A stretch of DNA of 40,661 nucleotides from an uncultured Pelagibacteraceae bacterium (GCA_902565955.1 CACFGR010000003.1:1-40661); one strand, 5' to 3'. Shown: positions 8,926-18,918, counted from the stretch's first letter. The notes: a model not told the origin generated them from the letters alone. A program made the numbers and translations.

Positions 8926-8954
8926 ATTATCAATCAATTATGGGAGATTTACAA
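8926..8954 (-). promoter_or_regulatory. Candidate sigma-70 promoter for tolC and the giant gene
   Basis: On the minus strand TTGTAA (8949-8954) is followed after 17 bases by GATAAT (8926-8931), a 4/6 and 5/6 match to the consensus. It lies about 35 bases upstream of the preferred tolC start and after the ilvD stop, so tolC and the giant gene could be transcribed separately from the valS-ilvD operon. Confidence 0.45.
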
Positions 8955-9027
8955 TGCTTTTATCTCTAAAAATAAGTAGAAATTGGTGATAAAATATATG
9001 GATATTACTGGTTTTTTTATTAAACGA

Positions 9028-10743
9028 CTAAATATCAGCGTATACGTGAGTTTCTTTTTTGGCTCCTGGATGAGTTACCGCGCCCGAAGCCGCAGAGCCA
9101 ACAGTTTGGCTATATTTCCATAATGTACCCGAATTGAAGTCTGTTTTGCGATCTTTCCATCGCTCTTTTCTTTTAGCCAAATCGCTTTCATTAACATTTA
9201 GGGTTATCTCTCCCTTATCTGCATCGAGAAGAATTTCATCACCATCCTCAATCAATGCGATTGGACCACAGACTGCCGCTTCTGGCGATACATGGCCCAC
9301 GCAAAAACCCCTAGTAGCGCCACTAAACCTACCATCCGTAATTAAAGCAACTTTATCTCCCATCCCTTGTCCATAAATTGCAGCTGTCGTAGATAACATT
9401 TCCCTCATCCCTGGACCTCCTTTGGGACCTTCATATCGTATAACAAAAACATCGCCTTCTTTATAATTATTGTTTTTTACACATTCAAATGCGTCTTCTT
9501 CACAATCAAAGCAGATTGCATTACCTTTAAATTTTAGTTTTTCCATCCCAGCAACTTTTACAATTGCCCCCTCTGGAGCAAGATTCCCCTTTAATCCAAC
9601 AACTCCTCCTGTGGGACTCAAAGGTTTGTTGTATGGTCGTATTACCTTTTGATTAATATTAAATTTTACACTCTCTAAATTTTCAGCAATAGTTTTTCCC
9701 GTCACAGTTAAACAATCGCCATGAATATAACCACCTTCATATAAAGTTTTAATAATTATTGGCACACCTCCAGCCTCATAAACATCTTTAGCTACATATT
9801 GACCGCCCGGTTTCAGATCAGCTAGATACGGAGTACGTTTAAAAATGTCAACAACGTCATCCAGATGAAATTTTATTCCACACTCGTGAGCTATCGCTGG
9901 TAAATGTAGTGCTGCATTTGTAGAGCCACCGGTAGCAGCAACAATAGTTGCGGCATTTTCAAGAGATTTTTTGGTAACTATATCTCTGGGTCTTATATTA
10001 TTTTTAATTAAATACATGACTTGGTTTCCAGACTCGTATGCGTATTTATCTCTTTCTTCATAAGGAGCGGGCGCACCAGAAGAGTATGGAAGCGCTAAAC
10101 CAATTGCTTCTGAAACACACGCCATGGTATTAGCTGTAAATTGACCACCACAAGCACCAGCGCTCGGACAGGCAACGCATTCAAGTTCATGCAGTTCTTC
10201 TTCAGTAGCGTTTCCAGATGAAAATTTGCCAACTGCCTCGAAAACATCAACTACTGTTACATCTTTGCCTTTATACTTTCCAGGTAATATGCTGCCCCCG
10301 TACATAAAAACACTTGGTACATTTAATCTACACATCGCCATCATTAAGCCTGGAAGCGATTTATCACAGCCAGCTAATCCAACAATTGCATCATAACAAT
10401 GACCTCTTACAGTCAGCTCAGTTGAGTCTGCTATTACTTCACGTGACACCAATGATGACTTCATGCCTTGATGACCCATGGCAATGCCATCTGTTACAGT
10501 AATTGTGCAAAATTCGCGCGGCGTTCCCTCTGCCTCAGTAACTCCTTTTTTTACAGATTGTGCTTGGCGCATCAGAGCTATGTTGCATGGTGCAGCCTCA
10601 TTCCATGTAGAAACTACCCCTACAAATGGCTTATTTATGTCATTTTCATCCATTCCCATAGCATAATAATATGATCGATGAGGAGCTCTTTCTGGTCCAA
10701 CTGACACGTGACGACTTGGCAATTTGTTTTTATTAAACTTCAT
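9028..10743 (-). CDS. ilvD: Dihydroxy-acid dehydratase
   Basis: IlvD dehydrates 2,3-dihydroxy-3-methylvalerate and 2,3-dihydroxyisovalerate to the 2-keto acids that precede isoleucine and valine. At 571 residues it has the usual length. The Fe-S ligand cysteines are visible: C53 in APCN, C126 in [13 protein letters not shown] and C198 in [13 protein letters not shown]. The C-terminal half has the expected [15 protein letters not shown] and [21 protein letters not shown] motifs. It starts three bases after the valS stop, so it is in the same operon. Pairing the last steps of valine synthesis with valyl-tRNA synthetase gives the operon a valine theme. The annotation is secure. Confidence 0.97.
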   Translation of the reverse strand: MKFNKNKLPSRHVSVGPERAPHRSYYYAMGMDENDINKPFVGVVSTWNEAAPCNIALMRQAQSVKKGVTEAEGTPREFCTITVTDGIAMGHQGMKSSLVSREVIADSTELTVRGHCYDAIVGLAGCDKSLPGLMMAMCRLNVPSVFMYGGSILPGKYKGKDVTVVDVFEAVGKFSSGNATEEELHELECVACPSAGACGGQFTANTMACVSEAIGLALPYSSGAPAPYEERDKYAYESGNQVMYLIKNNIRPRDIVTKKSLENAATIVAATGGSTNAALHLPAIAHECGIKFHLDDVVDIFKRTPYLADLKPGGQYVAKDVYEAGGVPIIIKTLYEGGYIHGDCLTVTGKTIAENLESVKFNINQKVIRPYNKPLSPTGGVVGLKGNLAPEGAIVKVAGMEKLKFKGNAICFDCEEDAFECVKNNNYKEGDVFVIRYEGPKGGPGMREMLSTTAAIYGQGMGDKVALITDGRFSGATRGFCVGHVSPEAAVCGPIALIEDGDEILLDADKGEITLNVNESDLAKRKERWKDRKTDFNSGTLWKYSQTVGSAASGAVTHPGAKKETHVYADI

Positions 10744-10746
10744 TGT

Positions 10747-13386
10747 TTACTCAAAATTTTGAATAGTTTTTGTTATTTTATCTTTAGACAATTGGTACTC
10801 TTTTTCTCTTTCTTTTTGTTCTAAGATTATTTCTTCAGGCGCATTATTTAAAAAATTTTTGTCGTTCAACTTGCTGTGTATTTTAGTCAATTCTAGTTCA
10901 GTTTTTTTCAGATTTTTTTGTAGTCTTCTTTTTTCTTCTTCAAAATCAATAATACCCTTAAGTGATAAATATATCAAACCATCATTAAATATGACCTGAA
11001 CCATGCCCTCATCTTTAGAAAATTCTTCTTTTTCAAATGAGTCAGATCTTGTAAGTGAAATAATTATTTCTTTGTTTTTTTCAATTATTTCCTCTAAATC
11101 AGAACTAACATTTGAATAGCTTATTTTAATTTTGGACTTAGCGGGCACATTTAGCTCAGCCCTTGTAGACCTAATTGATGATATCAAATTTATAAATAAA
11201 GTTACTTTCTCACTATTATTAGGTTCAAAATCTAATTTCTGCGGCCACTGAGATCGGCTAATTCTCTGAGACCCTTTCTCTAAGATATTTGTTGCTTTAT
11301 CCCAAACATGTTCTGTAAAAAAGGGCATAATTGGGTGAAGCATGACTAAAATTTTTGAAAGCACGAATGAGGTAATTTGTTTGGTCTCATTAATTATTAT
11401 TTTATCATTTGAAGAATATATAATTTTTGTAATTTCGAGGTACCAATCACAAAATATACTCCACGTGAACTTATAAAGAGCATTTGCCGCTTCATTAAAC
11501 TTATAGTCTTTAATTGATTGTTCTGTTTTTTTTCTGCAAATTTCAAGTTCATTTAAAATCCACAAATTAAATATATTTTGGGTGTTTTTGATTTCAAAAT
11601 CTTCGTAAAGACATTCATTCATTTCACATAACTTTACTGCATTCCAAACCTTAGTAATAAAATTTCTATAGCCTTCAACTCTCTGCTTTGAAAGTTTTAT
11701 GTCTCTACCTTGAGCAGCCATTGAACAAAGAGTCATTCTTAAAGAGTCTGCGCCAAACTCATCCATCAATATTAAAGGGTCTATTACATTTCCTTTTGAC
11801 TTAGACATTTTCTGTCCTTTTTCATCTCTCACTAAAGCATGAACATACACTTCACTGAATGGGACTTTATTTGTAAAATATAAACCCATCATCATCATGC
11901 GAGCGACCCAAAAAAATATAATATCGAAACCGGTTACTAGAGTTGATGTGGGATAAAATTTTTCAAACTCTGGCGTTTCATCAGGCCATCCTAGAGTAGA
12001 AAAAGGCCATAAAGCTGAAGAAAACCATGTATCAAGAACATCTTCATCTTGAACAAGTTTTACATCTTTTTTGTACTTTTCCCTGGCTATCTTGTGAGCA
12101 TCATCTGAATTTTCAGCGACAAAAATTTCTCCATCTGGCCCATACCAAGCCGGTATTTGATGACCCCATATCAATTGTCTTGAAATGCACCAAGGTTGAA
12201 TATTTTCCATCCAATCAAAATATGTTTTCTCCCAATTTTGAGGAACAAATATTGTTTCTTTTGTTTTTACCTTATCGATTGCATTTAAAGACAATTTTTT
12301 TGCATTTACAAACCATTGATCTGTAAGCCATGGCTCCACCACTTCACCCGATCTATCTCCATATGGTACAGTATGAATATTTTCTTCAACTTTATTTAGG
12401 GCTCCAATAGTTTCTAATTCATTAACAATTTTCTCCCTTGCTTTAAAGCGATCAAGATTTTGATATTCGGTTGGGCAGTTTTCATTAAGCTCAGCATTCT
12501 CATTAAAAATATTTATTACTTCAAGATTATGTCTTTTTCCTATGTCATAATCATTAAAATCATGAGCTGGAGTTATTTTAACAGCACCAGAGCCTTGATC
12601 CACTTTTACATACTCATCAGCAATAATAATAATTTTTTTATTAATGATGGGAATATATGCATACTTACCTACAAAATCTTTGAACCTTTCGTCTTCAGGA
12701 TGAACAGCAATTGCCGTATCTCCAAGCATTGTTTCGGGTCGAGTTGTTGCAATTGTAATTATCTTATCTTCATTTTCTAATTTGTAGTCTATATACCAGA
12801 GCGAACCTTTTACTTCTTTTTGGATCACTTCTAAATCTGAAATAGTGGTTTTTAATTTTGGGTCCCAGTTACTTAATCTTTTATCTTTATAAATAAGTTT
12901 ATCATTATATAATTTGACGAATACAAATCTTACTGCTTTTGACAAACCTTCGTCCAGAGTAAACCTTTCTCTAGACCAATCACATGAACAACCTAATCTT
13001 TTTAATTGATTAATAATTTCATTACCAGATTGATTTTTCCATTCCCATACATGTTCTATAAACTGTTCACGAGATAAATCTTTTTTATTTATGTCTCTTT
13101 TTTTTAGTTCTCTTTCAACAACCATTTCTGTCGCGATACCAGCATGGTCTGTACCAGGCTGCCACAAAACACTTTTGCCCTGCATTCTATAAAACCTAAC
13201 CAAGATATCCTGGAGAGTATTATTTAGAGCATGGCCCATATGAAGTGTTCCTGTAACATTTGGAGGAGGGATCACTATGCAGTAAGCGTCACTTGAAGAC
13301 TCTAAAGGTTTAAAATCTCGACCATTTTCCCATGTTTTATAAATTTTATCTTCAACAAGACTTGGTTGATAATATTTTTCCAACAT
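10747..13386 (-). CDS. valS: Valyl-tRNA synthetase
   Basis: Class I aminoacyl-tRNA synthetase that charges tRNA-Val. The 879-residue protein has PPPNVTGTLHMGHALNN near residue 41 (HIGH motif as HMGH) and QKMSKSKGNVIDP (KMSKS). The editing-domain TTRPETMLGDTAIAVHP is present, as are an anticodon-binding domain and a C-terminal Lys/Glu coiled-coil arm (EEEKRRLQKNLKKTELELTKIHSKL). Its ATG overlaps the stop of the popZ-like gene by one base, indicating translational coupling. The order popZ-valS is typical of alphaproteobacteria. Confidence 0.98.
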   Translation of the reverse strand: MLEKYYQPSLVEDKIYKTWENGRDFKPLESSSDAYCIVIPPPNVTGTLHMGHALNNTLQDILVRFYRMQGKSVLWQPGTDHAGIATEMVVERELKKRDINKKDLSREQFIEHVWEWKNQSGNEIINQLKRLGCSCDWSRERFTLDEGLSKAVRFVFVKLYNDKLIYKDKRLSNWDPKLKTTISDLEVIQKEVKGSLWYIDYKLENEDKIITIATTRPETMLGDTAIAVHPEDERFKDFVGKYAYIPIINKKIIIIADEYVKVDQGSGAVKITPAHDFNDYDIGKRHNLEVINIFNENAELNENCPTEYQNLDRFKAREKIVNELETIGALNKVEENIHTVPYGDRSGEVVEPWLTDQWFVNAKKLSLNAIDKVKTKETIFVPQNWEKTYFDWMENIQPWCISRQLIWGHQIPAWYGPDGEIFVAENSDDAHKIAREKYKKDVKLVQDEDVLDTWFSSALWPFSTLGWPDETPEFEKFYPTSTLVTGFDIIFFWVARMMMMGLYFTNKVPFSEVYVHALVRDEKGQKMSKSKGNVIDPLILMDEFGADSLRMTLCSMAAQGRDIKLSKQRVEGYRNFITKVWNAVKLCEMNECLYEDFEIKNTQNIFNLWILNELEICRKKTEQSIKDYKFNEAANALYKFTWSIFCDWYLEITKIIYSSNDKIIINETKQITSFVLSKILVMLHPIMPFFTEHVWDKATNILEKGSQRISRSQWPQKLDFEPNNSEKVTLFINLISSIRSTRAELNVPAKSKIKISYSNVSSDLEEIIEKNKEIIISLTRSDSFEKEEFSKDEGMVQVIFNDGLIYLSLKGIIDFEEEKRRLQKNLKKTELELTKIHSKLNDKNFLNNAPEEIILEQKEREKEYQLSKDKITKTIQNFE

Positions 13387-13793
13387 TAGTTTTTTTTGTT
13401 TTCTGTGCTAATGATGATTTTTGATGAATTTAATCTCTCTTGTATAATTTTTGTTAGCTCTTCATTAATGATTTGATCTAACTTTGACTGCGGCAATGAA
13501 GCTACTGCATCACGTACCGCCTTTTTTATTTGCTCCTCATTTACTGTATCTGCAATACTAATATCTAATTTAGATCTTTCCTCTTCAAAATTTTTTATTT
13601 TCTTATCATTAATTGGATCAGATAATTCAAGTATATCTATCTTCTCATCTTCTTTTTTTACCTCTTCATCAATTGGATTTGTGAGCTCAATTACATCTTT
13701 AGGCAGTCCTTCATCCTGACGTACAGATTTTTCGGACATCATATTTTTGATAGCGTCTAGTATCTCTTCTGTATTTGAACTATTTTTATTCAT
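13386..13793 (-). CDS. popZ: PopZ/DUF2497 family polar organizing protein
   Basis: A 135-residue acidic protein with the split layout of PopZ/DUF2497: a short N-terminal helix (TEEILDAIKNMMSEK), a Glu/Asp/Lys-rich disordered middle with two similar ELTNPIDEE / ELSDPINDK elements, and a C-terminal helical oligomerisation region (EQIKKAVRDAVASLPQSKLDQIINEELTKII). In Caulobacter PopZ forms a polar network that anchors the chromosome origin; whether this short version does so is inference. The position directly before valS supports the assignment. It is shorter than Caulobacter PopZ (about 177 residues). Confidence 0.75.
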   Translation of the reverse strand: MNKNSSNTEEILDAIKNMMSEKSVRQDEGLPKDVIELTNPIDEEVKKEDEKIDILELSDPINDKKIKNFEEERSKLDISIADTVNEEQIKKAVRDAVASLPQSKLDQIINEELTKIIQERLNSSKIIISTENKKN

Positions 13794-13819
13794 TTTAATA
13801 CTTTTATAGCGATAAGTAG

Positions 13820-14470
13820 TTAGAAACTAAAGCTATTTTTTTTAATGAACATGCTTAAAACCGGTATTGAGCAGTTAAATAACTTTTGTTCACTAATTGA
13901 ACGCCCATTCTTTTTGAATAATTTGGCTGAACAGATTTCTCCTTCTTGAACAATAGCAAAAAGCCTTCCTTCTTCATCTAATTGATCAATTATATTTAGT
14001 GGAACTTCTTGTATAGCACCTTCAATTATAATTGCATTAAAAGGTGATTGTTCGTTATATCCTTTCACAATTTCATTCTTAATGAAGACAACATTATTTA
14101 TATTGTTTTTTTTTATTGCATTTTCAGAATTATTAAGAAGCTGCTCATTTTCTTCAACAACGATCACTGTTTCCGCTTGATTAGATAAAATTGCACTTAG
14201 ATAACCGGTAGTTGCTCCTAATATCAAAACGTTCTCGTTAGCTTTCAAGTTTATGCTTAGAGCTATTTGGGCGATAAGGCTTGGCTTCAAAATTGTCCTT
14301 TTATCCTTTAATATGATATTTTTTTCAACATATGACATTTCTTTCATAGCCTCGGGCATAAAGTCATTTCTATCAAGGGAATAAAAAACGGAAAGCAGTT
14401 CCTCACTCATGCCATTTATTGGCTTTATTTGTCCTTCAATCATATTTTTATTGAGTATTTCTTCTGCCAT
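13820..14470 (-). CDS. pcm: Protein-L-isoaspartate O-methyltransferase family protein
   Basis: A 216-residue SAM-dependent methyltransferase of the Pcm family. The N-terminal MIEGQIKPINGMSEELLSVF resembles the family's opening (M...QI...G+.D..V..A), and NVLILGATTGYLSAILS is a diverged form of SAM-binding motif I. FNAIIIEGAIQEVPLNIIDQLDEEGRLFAIV matches the later core (usually FD.I...GA...VP..L..QL..GGRLV..V). Alphaproteobacteria often carry this Pcm-like paralogue next to tolC and popZ-valS, as here. Motif I lacks the usual Glu/Asp-x-Gly-x-Gly (it reads ILGATTG), so repair activity is uncertain. It is the first gene of the pcm-popZ-valS-ilvD operon. Confidence 0.8.
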   Translation of the reverse strand: MAEEILNKNMIEGQIKPINGMSEELLSVFYSLDRNDFMPEAMKEMSYVEKNIILKDKRTILKPSLIAQIALSINLKANENVLILGATTGYLSAILSNQAETVIVVEENEQLLNNSENAIKKNNINNVVFIKNEIVKGYNEQSPFNAIIIEGAIQEVPLNIIDQLDEEGRLFAIVQEGEICSAKLFKKNGRSISEQKLFNCSIPVLSMFIKKNSFSF

Positions 14471-14564
14471 AATCTTATTGATACGTTTATATAGTATATG
14501 ATTACTTACTTTTCAAAAGTATTCACTTTTTGTGATTATTAATGATATATAAAACTTGCATTTA

Positions 14565-14638
14565 GGCCACGTGGCGGAATGGTTACGCAGAGGACTGCAA
14601 ATCCTTGTATACCGGTTCGATTCCGGTCGTGGCCTCCA
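14565..14638 (+). tRNA. tRNA-Cys (GCA)
   Basis: A full cloverleaf: acceptor GGCCACG pairs with CGTGGCC, the anticodon stem AGGA/TCCT encloses a loop with GCA, the T arm is CCGGTTCGATTCCGG, and U73-CCA is encoded. It points away from the divergent pcm operon. Confidence 0.95.
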
Positions 14639-14645
14639 TTCATTA

Positions 14646-15671
14646 TTAAATTAGATGCTTTTTAAGCGATTGAATAATTCTATCTGCTTGATCATCACGT
14701 ATCCATGAATGAAAACTTTTTATCATTGTAGGTGAAAAATTTGGTAACAATTGATTGAGTTTACTTTTCATTGACCTTATCGATGCACCTTTTTCATGCG
14801 AAGCAAGATAAGCGATGTAAGATTGTGGATATTCTGGTTGCAATCTTATTAATTTTTCTGAATATTTTTGTGCATCCTTCATTTTTTCGTCGATAAAGTT
14901 GAATCTCCAAAGCTCAAAATATGTTCTCCATTGCCCATAAATATCCTCGTATAATTCAAGTGCTCTGTCCATCTCTTGATATGCTCTCTTTTTCTCATCG
15001 ATCTGAAATAAAGATGAGCCAAATAATCGACGTCCATGTGCAAACTTCTTATTTAACTTGATTGAGTTATAAGAGTGGTTCAAGGCAAGGTCAAAATTAC
15101 CACCATAATAATATGATAACCCAAAAGCAAATTGACAAAGAAAATTATTTTCATTTAATGAAACTGAACTTCTTGCAAGATTTAAAAGTGTTTTTCTAAC
15201 TTTGTTTGGATCTCTTACATTAAACATCCAGAGTTTATCGGCGTAGGACATGGCAATTTTTGAAATAGTAATTGCCAAGTCTTCTTTTGGTATCGAGCTA
15301 CTAAGTTTGTCGTATGAATTTTTTGATAATAAAAATCTAATTGTTCTTTTATCTTTTTGGTTTTTTGATTTTCTTATTACTCCATTTTCCTCAAGATATT
15401 TTAACCTTCTCCAAAGAGTTCTCTCTGGAGACTGAGTAAAATATTGAATGTCATAGAATGAAAGACCTTTATAAAAATTCACATAAAGTCTAAATACAAT
15501 CTCTAAATCCAATAAACTTGTAAGCGCTAGTGATTTAAGTACTTTAAATAACCCCCCGTATAAAAAGCTAAATACAGCCTCATCAAGTAAATTTACATTT
15601 TTAGATACTTGATCACTTCTTCCAAATCCAAATTCATAAATATTGTCTTTTTGTACTGTCATTGAGAACAT
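14646..15671 (-). CDS. Winged-helix and TPR-like repeat protein, function unknown
   Basis: I do not recognise a named family. Residues ~55-125 look like a MarR/ArsR-type winged helix: YDIQYFTQSPERTLWRRLKYLEENGVIRKSKNQKDKRTIRFLLS contains a helix-turn-helix, a recognition helix with Arg residues and a basic beta-wing. Residues ~150-300 look like degenerate TPR helices (FLCQFAFGLSYYYGGNFDLALNHSYNSIKLN, then ALELYEDIYGQWRTYFELWRFNFIDEKMKDAQKYSEKLIRLQPEYPQSYIAYL). No signal peptide or membrane segment is seen. A cytosolic transcription regulator with a protein-interaction or sensing C-terminal half is inferred. It stands alone between tRNA-Cys and tRNA-Asn, both on the opposite strand. Confidence 0.75.
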   Translation of the reverse strand: MFSMTVQKDNIYEFGFGRSDQVSKNVNLLDEAVFSFLYGGLFKVLKSLALTSLLDLEIVFRLYVNFYKGLSFYDIQYFTQSPERTLWRRLKYLEENGVIRKSKNQKDKRTIRFLLSKNSYDKLSSSIPKEDLAITISKIAMSYADKLWMFNVRDPNKVRKTLLNLARSSVSLNENNFLCQFAFGLSYYYGGNFDLALNHSYNSIKLNKKFAHGRRLFGSSLFQIDEKKRAYQEMDRALELYEDIYGQWRTYFELWRFNFIDEKMKDAQKYSEKLIRLQPEYPQSYIAYLASHEKGASIRSMKSKLNQLLPNFSPTMIKSFHSWIRDDQADRIIQSLKKHLI

Positions 15672-15737
15672 TTATATCTTTCTTATCAAAGTAAAACTAG
15701 ATATAAACTTTATCTTTTGTTATAAGAAATTACATAA

Positions 15738-15813
15738 TCCCCGGTAGCTCAGTTGGTAGAGCAAGCGGCTGTTAACCGCTTTGTCACTGGTTCGAGTCCA
15801 GTCCGGGGAGCCA
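15738..15813 (+). tRNA. tRNA-Asn (GTT)
   Basis: Acceptor TCCCCGG pairs with CCGGGGA, the D arm is AGCTCAGTTGGTAGAGC, the anticodon loop CTGTTAA has GTT, the T arm is CTGGTTCGAGTCCAG, and G73-CCA is encoded. It converges on aapP with only two bases between its CCA and the aapP stop. Confidence 0.96.
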
Positions 15814-15815
15814 AA

Positions 15816-16553
15816 TTATAAAATTTGGCTTAAGAATGTTTTAGTTCGCTCACTTTCAGGGTTATCAAAAAAGTCTTTTGGATTTTTTGCTTCTACGATT
15901 TGTCCCTCATCCATGAAAATAATGCTATCAGCAACCTCTTTGGCGAATCCCATTTCGTGTGTAACAACAATCATTGTCATGCCGCCTTGAGCGAGGCCAA
16001 CCATCACATCTAATACTTCTTTAATCATCTCAGGATCAAGAGCTGAAGTGGGTTCATCAAAAAGCATAATTCTAGGCTCCATACAAAGTGCTCTCGCTAT
16101 TGCTGCTCTCTGCTGTTGGCCTCCAGACAACTGAGCTGGATACTTGTGTGCCTGATCATCTATTTGAACTCGTTTTAAATATTCCATAGCCTTTTCTTTA
16201 GCTTCAGCTTTTGGTAGCTTTCGAACCCATATAGGTGCAAGCGAACAATTATCTAATATGGATAAATGTGGAAATAGATTAAATTGTTGGAATACCATTC
16301 CAACTTCTCCACGAATTCTCTCAATACTTCTGCTGTCATTAGTCAGCTCTGTGCCTTCAACTATAATATTGCCTCGTTGATGTTCCTCTAATCTATTGAT
16401 GCATCTGATAAGTGTTGATTTTCCAGATCCGGATGGACCACAAATAACAATCTTTTCCCCTTTGTTAATTTCAAGATTAATATCATTCAGCACGTGTAGT
16501 TCACCAAACCATTTGTGAACATTTTTCATTTCTATCATTAATTCAGAACTCAT
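15816..16553 (-). CDS. aapP: General L-amino acid ABC transporter, ATP-binding subunit
   Basis: ATPase of the Aap polar amino acid importer. The 245-residue protein has Walker [10 protein letters not shown] (about residue 39), the signature [15 protein letters not shown], Walker [13 protein letters not shown] and the H-loop VVTHEMGFA. It is nearly identical in layout to GlnQ/AapP/BztD proteins; the operon (aapJ-Q-M-P) decides the name. It starts two bases after the aapM stop. Charged and polar amino acids such as Glu, Asp, Gln and His are the known Aap substrates in rhizobia. Confidence 0.95.
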   Translation of the reverse strand: MSSELMIEMKNVHKWFGELHVLNDINLEINKGEKIVICGPSGSGKSTLIRCINRLEEHQRGNIIVEGTELTNDSRSIERIRGEVGMVFQQFNLFPHLSILDNCSLAPIWVRKLPKAEAKEKAMEYLKRVQIDDQAHKYPAQLSGGQQQRAAIARALCMEPRIMLFDEPTSALDPEMIKEVLDVMVGLAQGGMTMIVVTHEMGFAKEVADSIIFMDEGQIVEAKNPKDFFDNPESERTKTFLSQIL

Positions 16554-16555
16554 AC

Positions 16556-17638
16556 TTATCTTCCTGTATCTAATTTCTTTTCCAGTCGTTGACTATACCA
16601 ACTCATAGCATAACAAAAAACCCAAAATACTGCAGCAGCAAAAACATATCCCTCATGAGAAAAGCCTAACCAATCAGGATTTGTTCCAACAAATTGAATA
16701 ATACCAAGAAAATCAAACAAACCTATAACTAAAACCAGGGTTGTATCCTTAAATATTGCTATAAAGCTTCCTATGATTGCTGGTATAACCATTTTAAGTG
16801 ACTGAGGTAAAATTACTAATGCCATCATTCTCCAGTAGGTTAACCCAACTGCTTGTGATGCTTCGTACTGACCCTTTGGCATTGCCTGCAAACCGCCTCT
16901 CACAACTTCAGCTAAATATGCAGCTGAAAAAAACATAACTCCAATCAATGCTCGAATTAATTTATCAAAGTTGACCCCCTCGGGCATGAAAAGTGGAAAC
17001 ATATTTGAGGCCATAAATAAAACTGTTATAAGCGGAACACCTCTCCAAATTTCAATAAAGATTGTACATAAAATTGAAACTACCGGCAGCTTAGACCTTC
17101 TGCCAAGAGCTAGCATTACTCCAATTGGTAGAGATAATACAATTCCGACTCCAGCAATAACTAGTGTTAAAAATAAACCACCCCACAAACGTGTTTCAAC
17201 TGCTTCAAGGCCAAGACCACCTGACAACATAATCACACAAATGATTGGGAAAATTATAAGCAGAAAAGCACCTACCCAGCCTTTGTGCTTAAGATTAGGA
17301 ATGAGTAGATATACTCCTGATATTAATAGAATAAGATAGACAAAATTTATTCTCCATAATTCTTCAGTTGGGTATAGTCCATAAAATATAAGCTTGATAT
17401 TTTGTTGAATAAATATCCAGCATGCTCCTTCGTTTGTACAGTCATCTCGGGTCGAGCCAACAAAATTTGCATCTAAAAATATCCAGTTCACTAGTGGAGG
17501 GATTAGATTGTAAAGCAGGTATAAGCCAAAAATTGTAAGTAAAGAATTATACCAATTAGAAAAAAGGTTTTTTCTAAGCCATCCCATTGCTCCTAACTCG
17601 ATAACTGGAGGTCCCATCTCTTTGTTGGCAGCACTCAT
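16556..17638 (-). CDS. aapM: General L-amino acid ABC transporter, permease
   Basis: Inner-membrane permease of the HisM/AapM type, 360 residues with an N-terminal extension and several membrane segments before the transport domain. The EAA-type loop is visible in [48 protein letters not shown]. It forms the channel with AapQ. Its start codon immediately follows the aapQ stop with no spacer, which implies coupled translation. The family is secure. Confidence 0.95.
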   Translation of the reverse strand: MSAANKEMGPPVIELGAMGWLRKNLFSNWYNSLLTIFGLYLLYNLIPPLVNWIFLDANFVGSTRDDCTNEGACWIFIQQNIKLIFYGLYPTEELWRINFVYLILLISGVYLLIPNLKHKGWVGAFLLIIFPIICVIMLSGGLGLEAVETRLWGGLFLTLVIAGVGIVLSLPIGVMLALGRRSKLPVVSILCTIFIEIWRGVPLITVLFMASNMFPLFMPEGVNFDKLIRALIGVMFFSAAYLAEVVRGGLQAMPKGQYEASQAVGLTYWRMMALVILPQSLKMVIPAIIGSFIAIFKDTTLVLVIGLFDFLGIIQFVGTNPDWLGFSHEGYVFAAAVFWVFCYAMSWYSQRLEKKLDTGR

Positions 17639-18817
17639 TTATCTTTCACCATCAACTTTCATAAATCTGTTAAATAAATTCATAATTAAAGATGTGAAAA
17701 GGCTTAAAAATAGATATACACCCATCACCATTCCAATAATTTCAATTGCTTGACCAGTTTGCATTAATGCCGTTCCAGCAAATACCAAAACGAGATCAGG
17801 ATATGCAATAGCAGCTGCCAAGGAAGAGTTTTTAGTTAAGTTTAAATATTGATTAGTTAATGGCGGTACAATAACTCGCAAAGCCTGAGGAATTATAATT
17901 AGACGAAGTATTAGATTTTGTTTTAGACCAACAGATTTTGCAGCTTCTGTTTGACCTTTCGACACCGCCATGATGCCGCCTCGGACCACCTCTGCAATAA
18001 ATGAAGCTGTGTACATGGCTAACGCAAAAGTTAGAGCAACTAATTCAGGTATTAACTTTACGCCACCTTTAAAATTAAAACCTTTTAACTCCGGGTATTC
18101 AAAAGAAACTGGAAAACCAGTTGCAGCTAAACTAATAAAGAATGTGCCTAAGATTAATGCAGTTGATACATAGAAGGCAGGGAATCTCTCTCCAGTTCTA
18201 TTTTGTCTACGTTTTGCCCAAATGAATATTCCAATTGAAATTATTATTGTTAGCCAAAGTAAGTAAAATATTATTGAAGATCCCTCACCGAATACAGTGT
18301 CAGGTATAAACAAACCTCTGTTATTTAGAAAAAATGAATCGTAAAGCTCTAAACTTTGCTTAGGTTTTGGAAGTGCCCTTAAAACAGCAAAGTACCAAAA
18401 AAATATTTGAAGAAGTAATGGGATATTTCTAAGAATCTCAACATAAGCCTCTGCGATCTTTGCAATCAGCCAATTAGATGATAACCGCATGATACCTACT
18501 GTAAATCCGATTATTGTTGCAAAAAGAATTCCTATTCCTGCAACCAGCAGGGTATTCAATAAACCAACAATAAATGAGTCAAAATAAGTAGATGTTGGAG
18601 AGTACTCTATAAGAGTCATGCCTATATCAAATTGAGACTCAACCCCAAGAAAATGAAAACCGCTTGCTAAGCCCCGTTCCAACATATTGCGAGCTGTGTT
18701 AGTAACAATGTAGTAAATACCAAGAGCTACTAACCCTAATGTGATAAGCTGATAGAAGACTCCTTGAACACTTCTATTAAATAGAAAGCTTCCTAATTTT
18801 GATCTATCCGTCTCCAT
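17639..18817 (-). CDS. aapQ: General L-amino acid ABC transporter, permease
   Basis: Inner-membrane permease of the AapQ/BztB type, 392 residues. The N-terminal SKLGSFLFNRSVQGVFYQLITLGLVALGIYY and the large periplasmic insert between transmembrane segments are typical of this subunit. The conserved loop reads SFIAEVVRGGIMAVSKGQTEAAKSVGLKQNLILRLIIIPQALRVIVPPL. It pairs with AapM. It lies about 100 bases after aapJ, behind a strong hairpin that probably lowers its transcription relative to the binding protein. Confidence 0.95.
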   Translation of the reverse strand: METDRSKLGSFLFNRSVQGVFYQLITLGLVALGIYYIVTNTARNMLERGLASGFHFLGVESQFDIGMTLIEYSPTSTYFDSFIVGLLNTLLVAGIGILFATIIGFTVGIMRLSSNWLIAKIAEAYVEILRNIPLLLQIFFWYFAVLRALPKPKQSLELYDSFFLNNRGLFIPDTVFGEGSSIIFYLLWLTIIISIGIFIWAKRRQNRTGERFPAFYVSTALILGTFFISLAATGFPVSFEYPELKGFNFKGGVKLIPELVALTFALAMYTASFIAEVVRGGIMAVSKGQTEAAKSVGLKQNLILRLIIIPQALRVIVPPLTNQYLNLTKNSSLAAAIAYPDLVLVFAGTALMQTGQAIEIIGMVMGVYLFLSLFTSLIMNLFNRFMKVDGER

Positions 18818-18860
18818 AACCGCTAAAAACTATATATTGATTTGAATTATTTACACATAA

Positions 18861-18886
18861 AAAAGGGGGCCTAGTGGCCCCCCTTT
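18861..18886 (-). terminator. Intercistronic hairpin/terminator between aapJ and aapQ
   Basis: On the minus strand AAAGGGGGGCC-ACTA-GGCCCCCTTTT forms an 11-bp stem (one G-T pair) with a 4-base loop, followed by more T residues. It has full intrinsic terminator geometry. Inside an ABC operon it more likely acts as a partial terminator and as a 3' stabiliser of the aapJ message. Confidence 0.85.
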
Positions 18887-18918
18887 AAAGTGATCTTTGC
18901 TAGAAATTACTTCAACTT

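Noticed and set aside
7511-9027. Possible horizontal island marked by the giant gene and nearby tRNA genes
   Set aside because: No integrase, transposase, direct repeats or attachment duplication are seen. The raised GC of the giant gene is explained by its Ala content, so composition alone is not evidence of transfer.
15781-15990. Plus-strand ORF starting MSLVRVQSGEP
   Set aside because: It begins inside tRNA-Asn and runs antisense to aapP; it is a common tRNA-derived false ORF.
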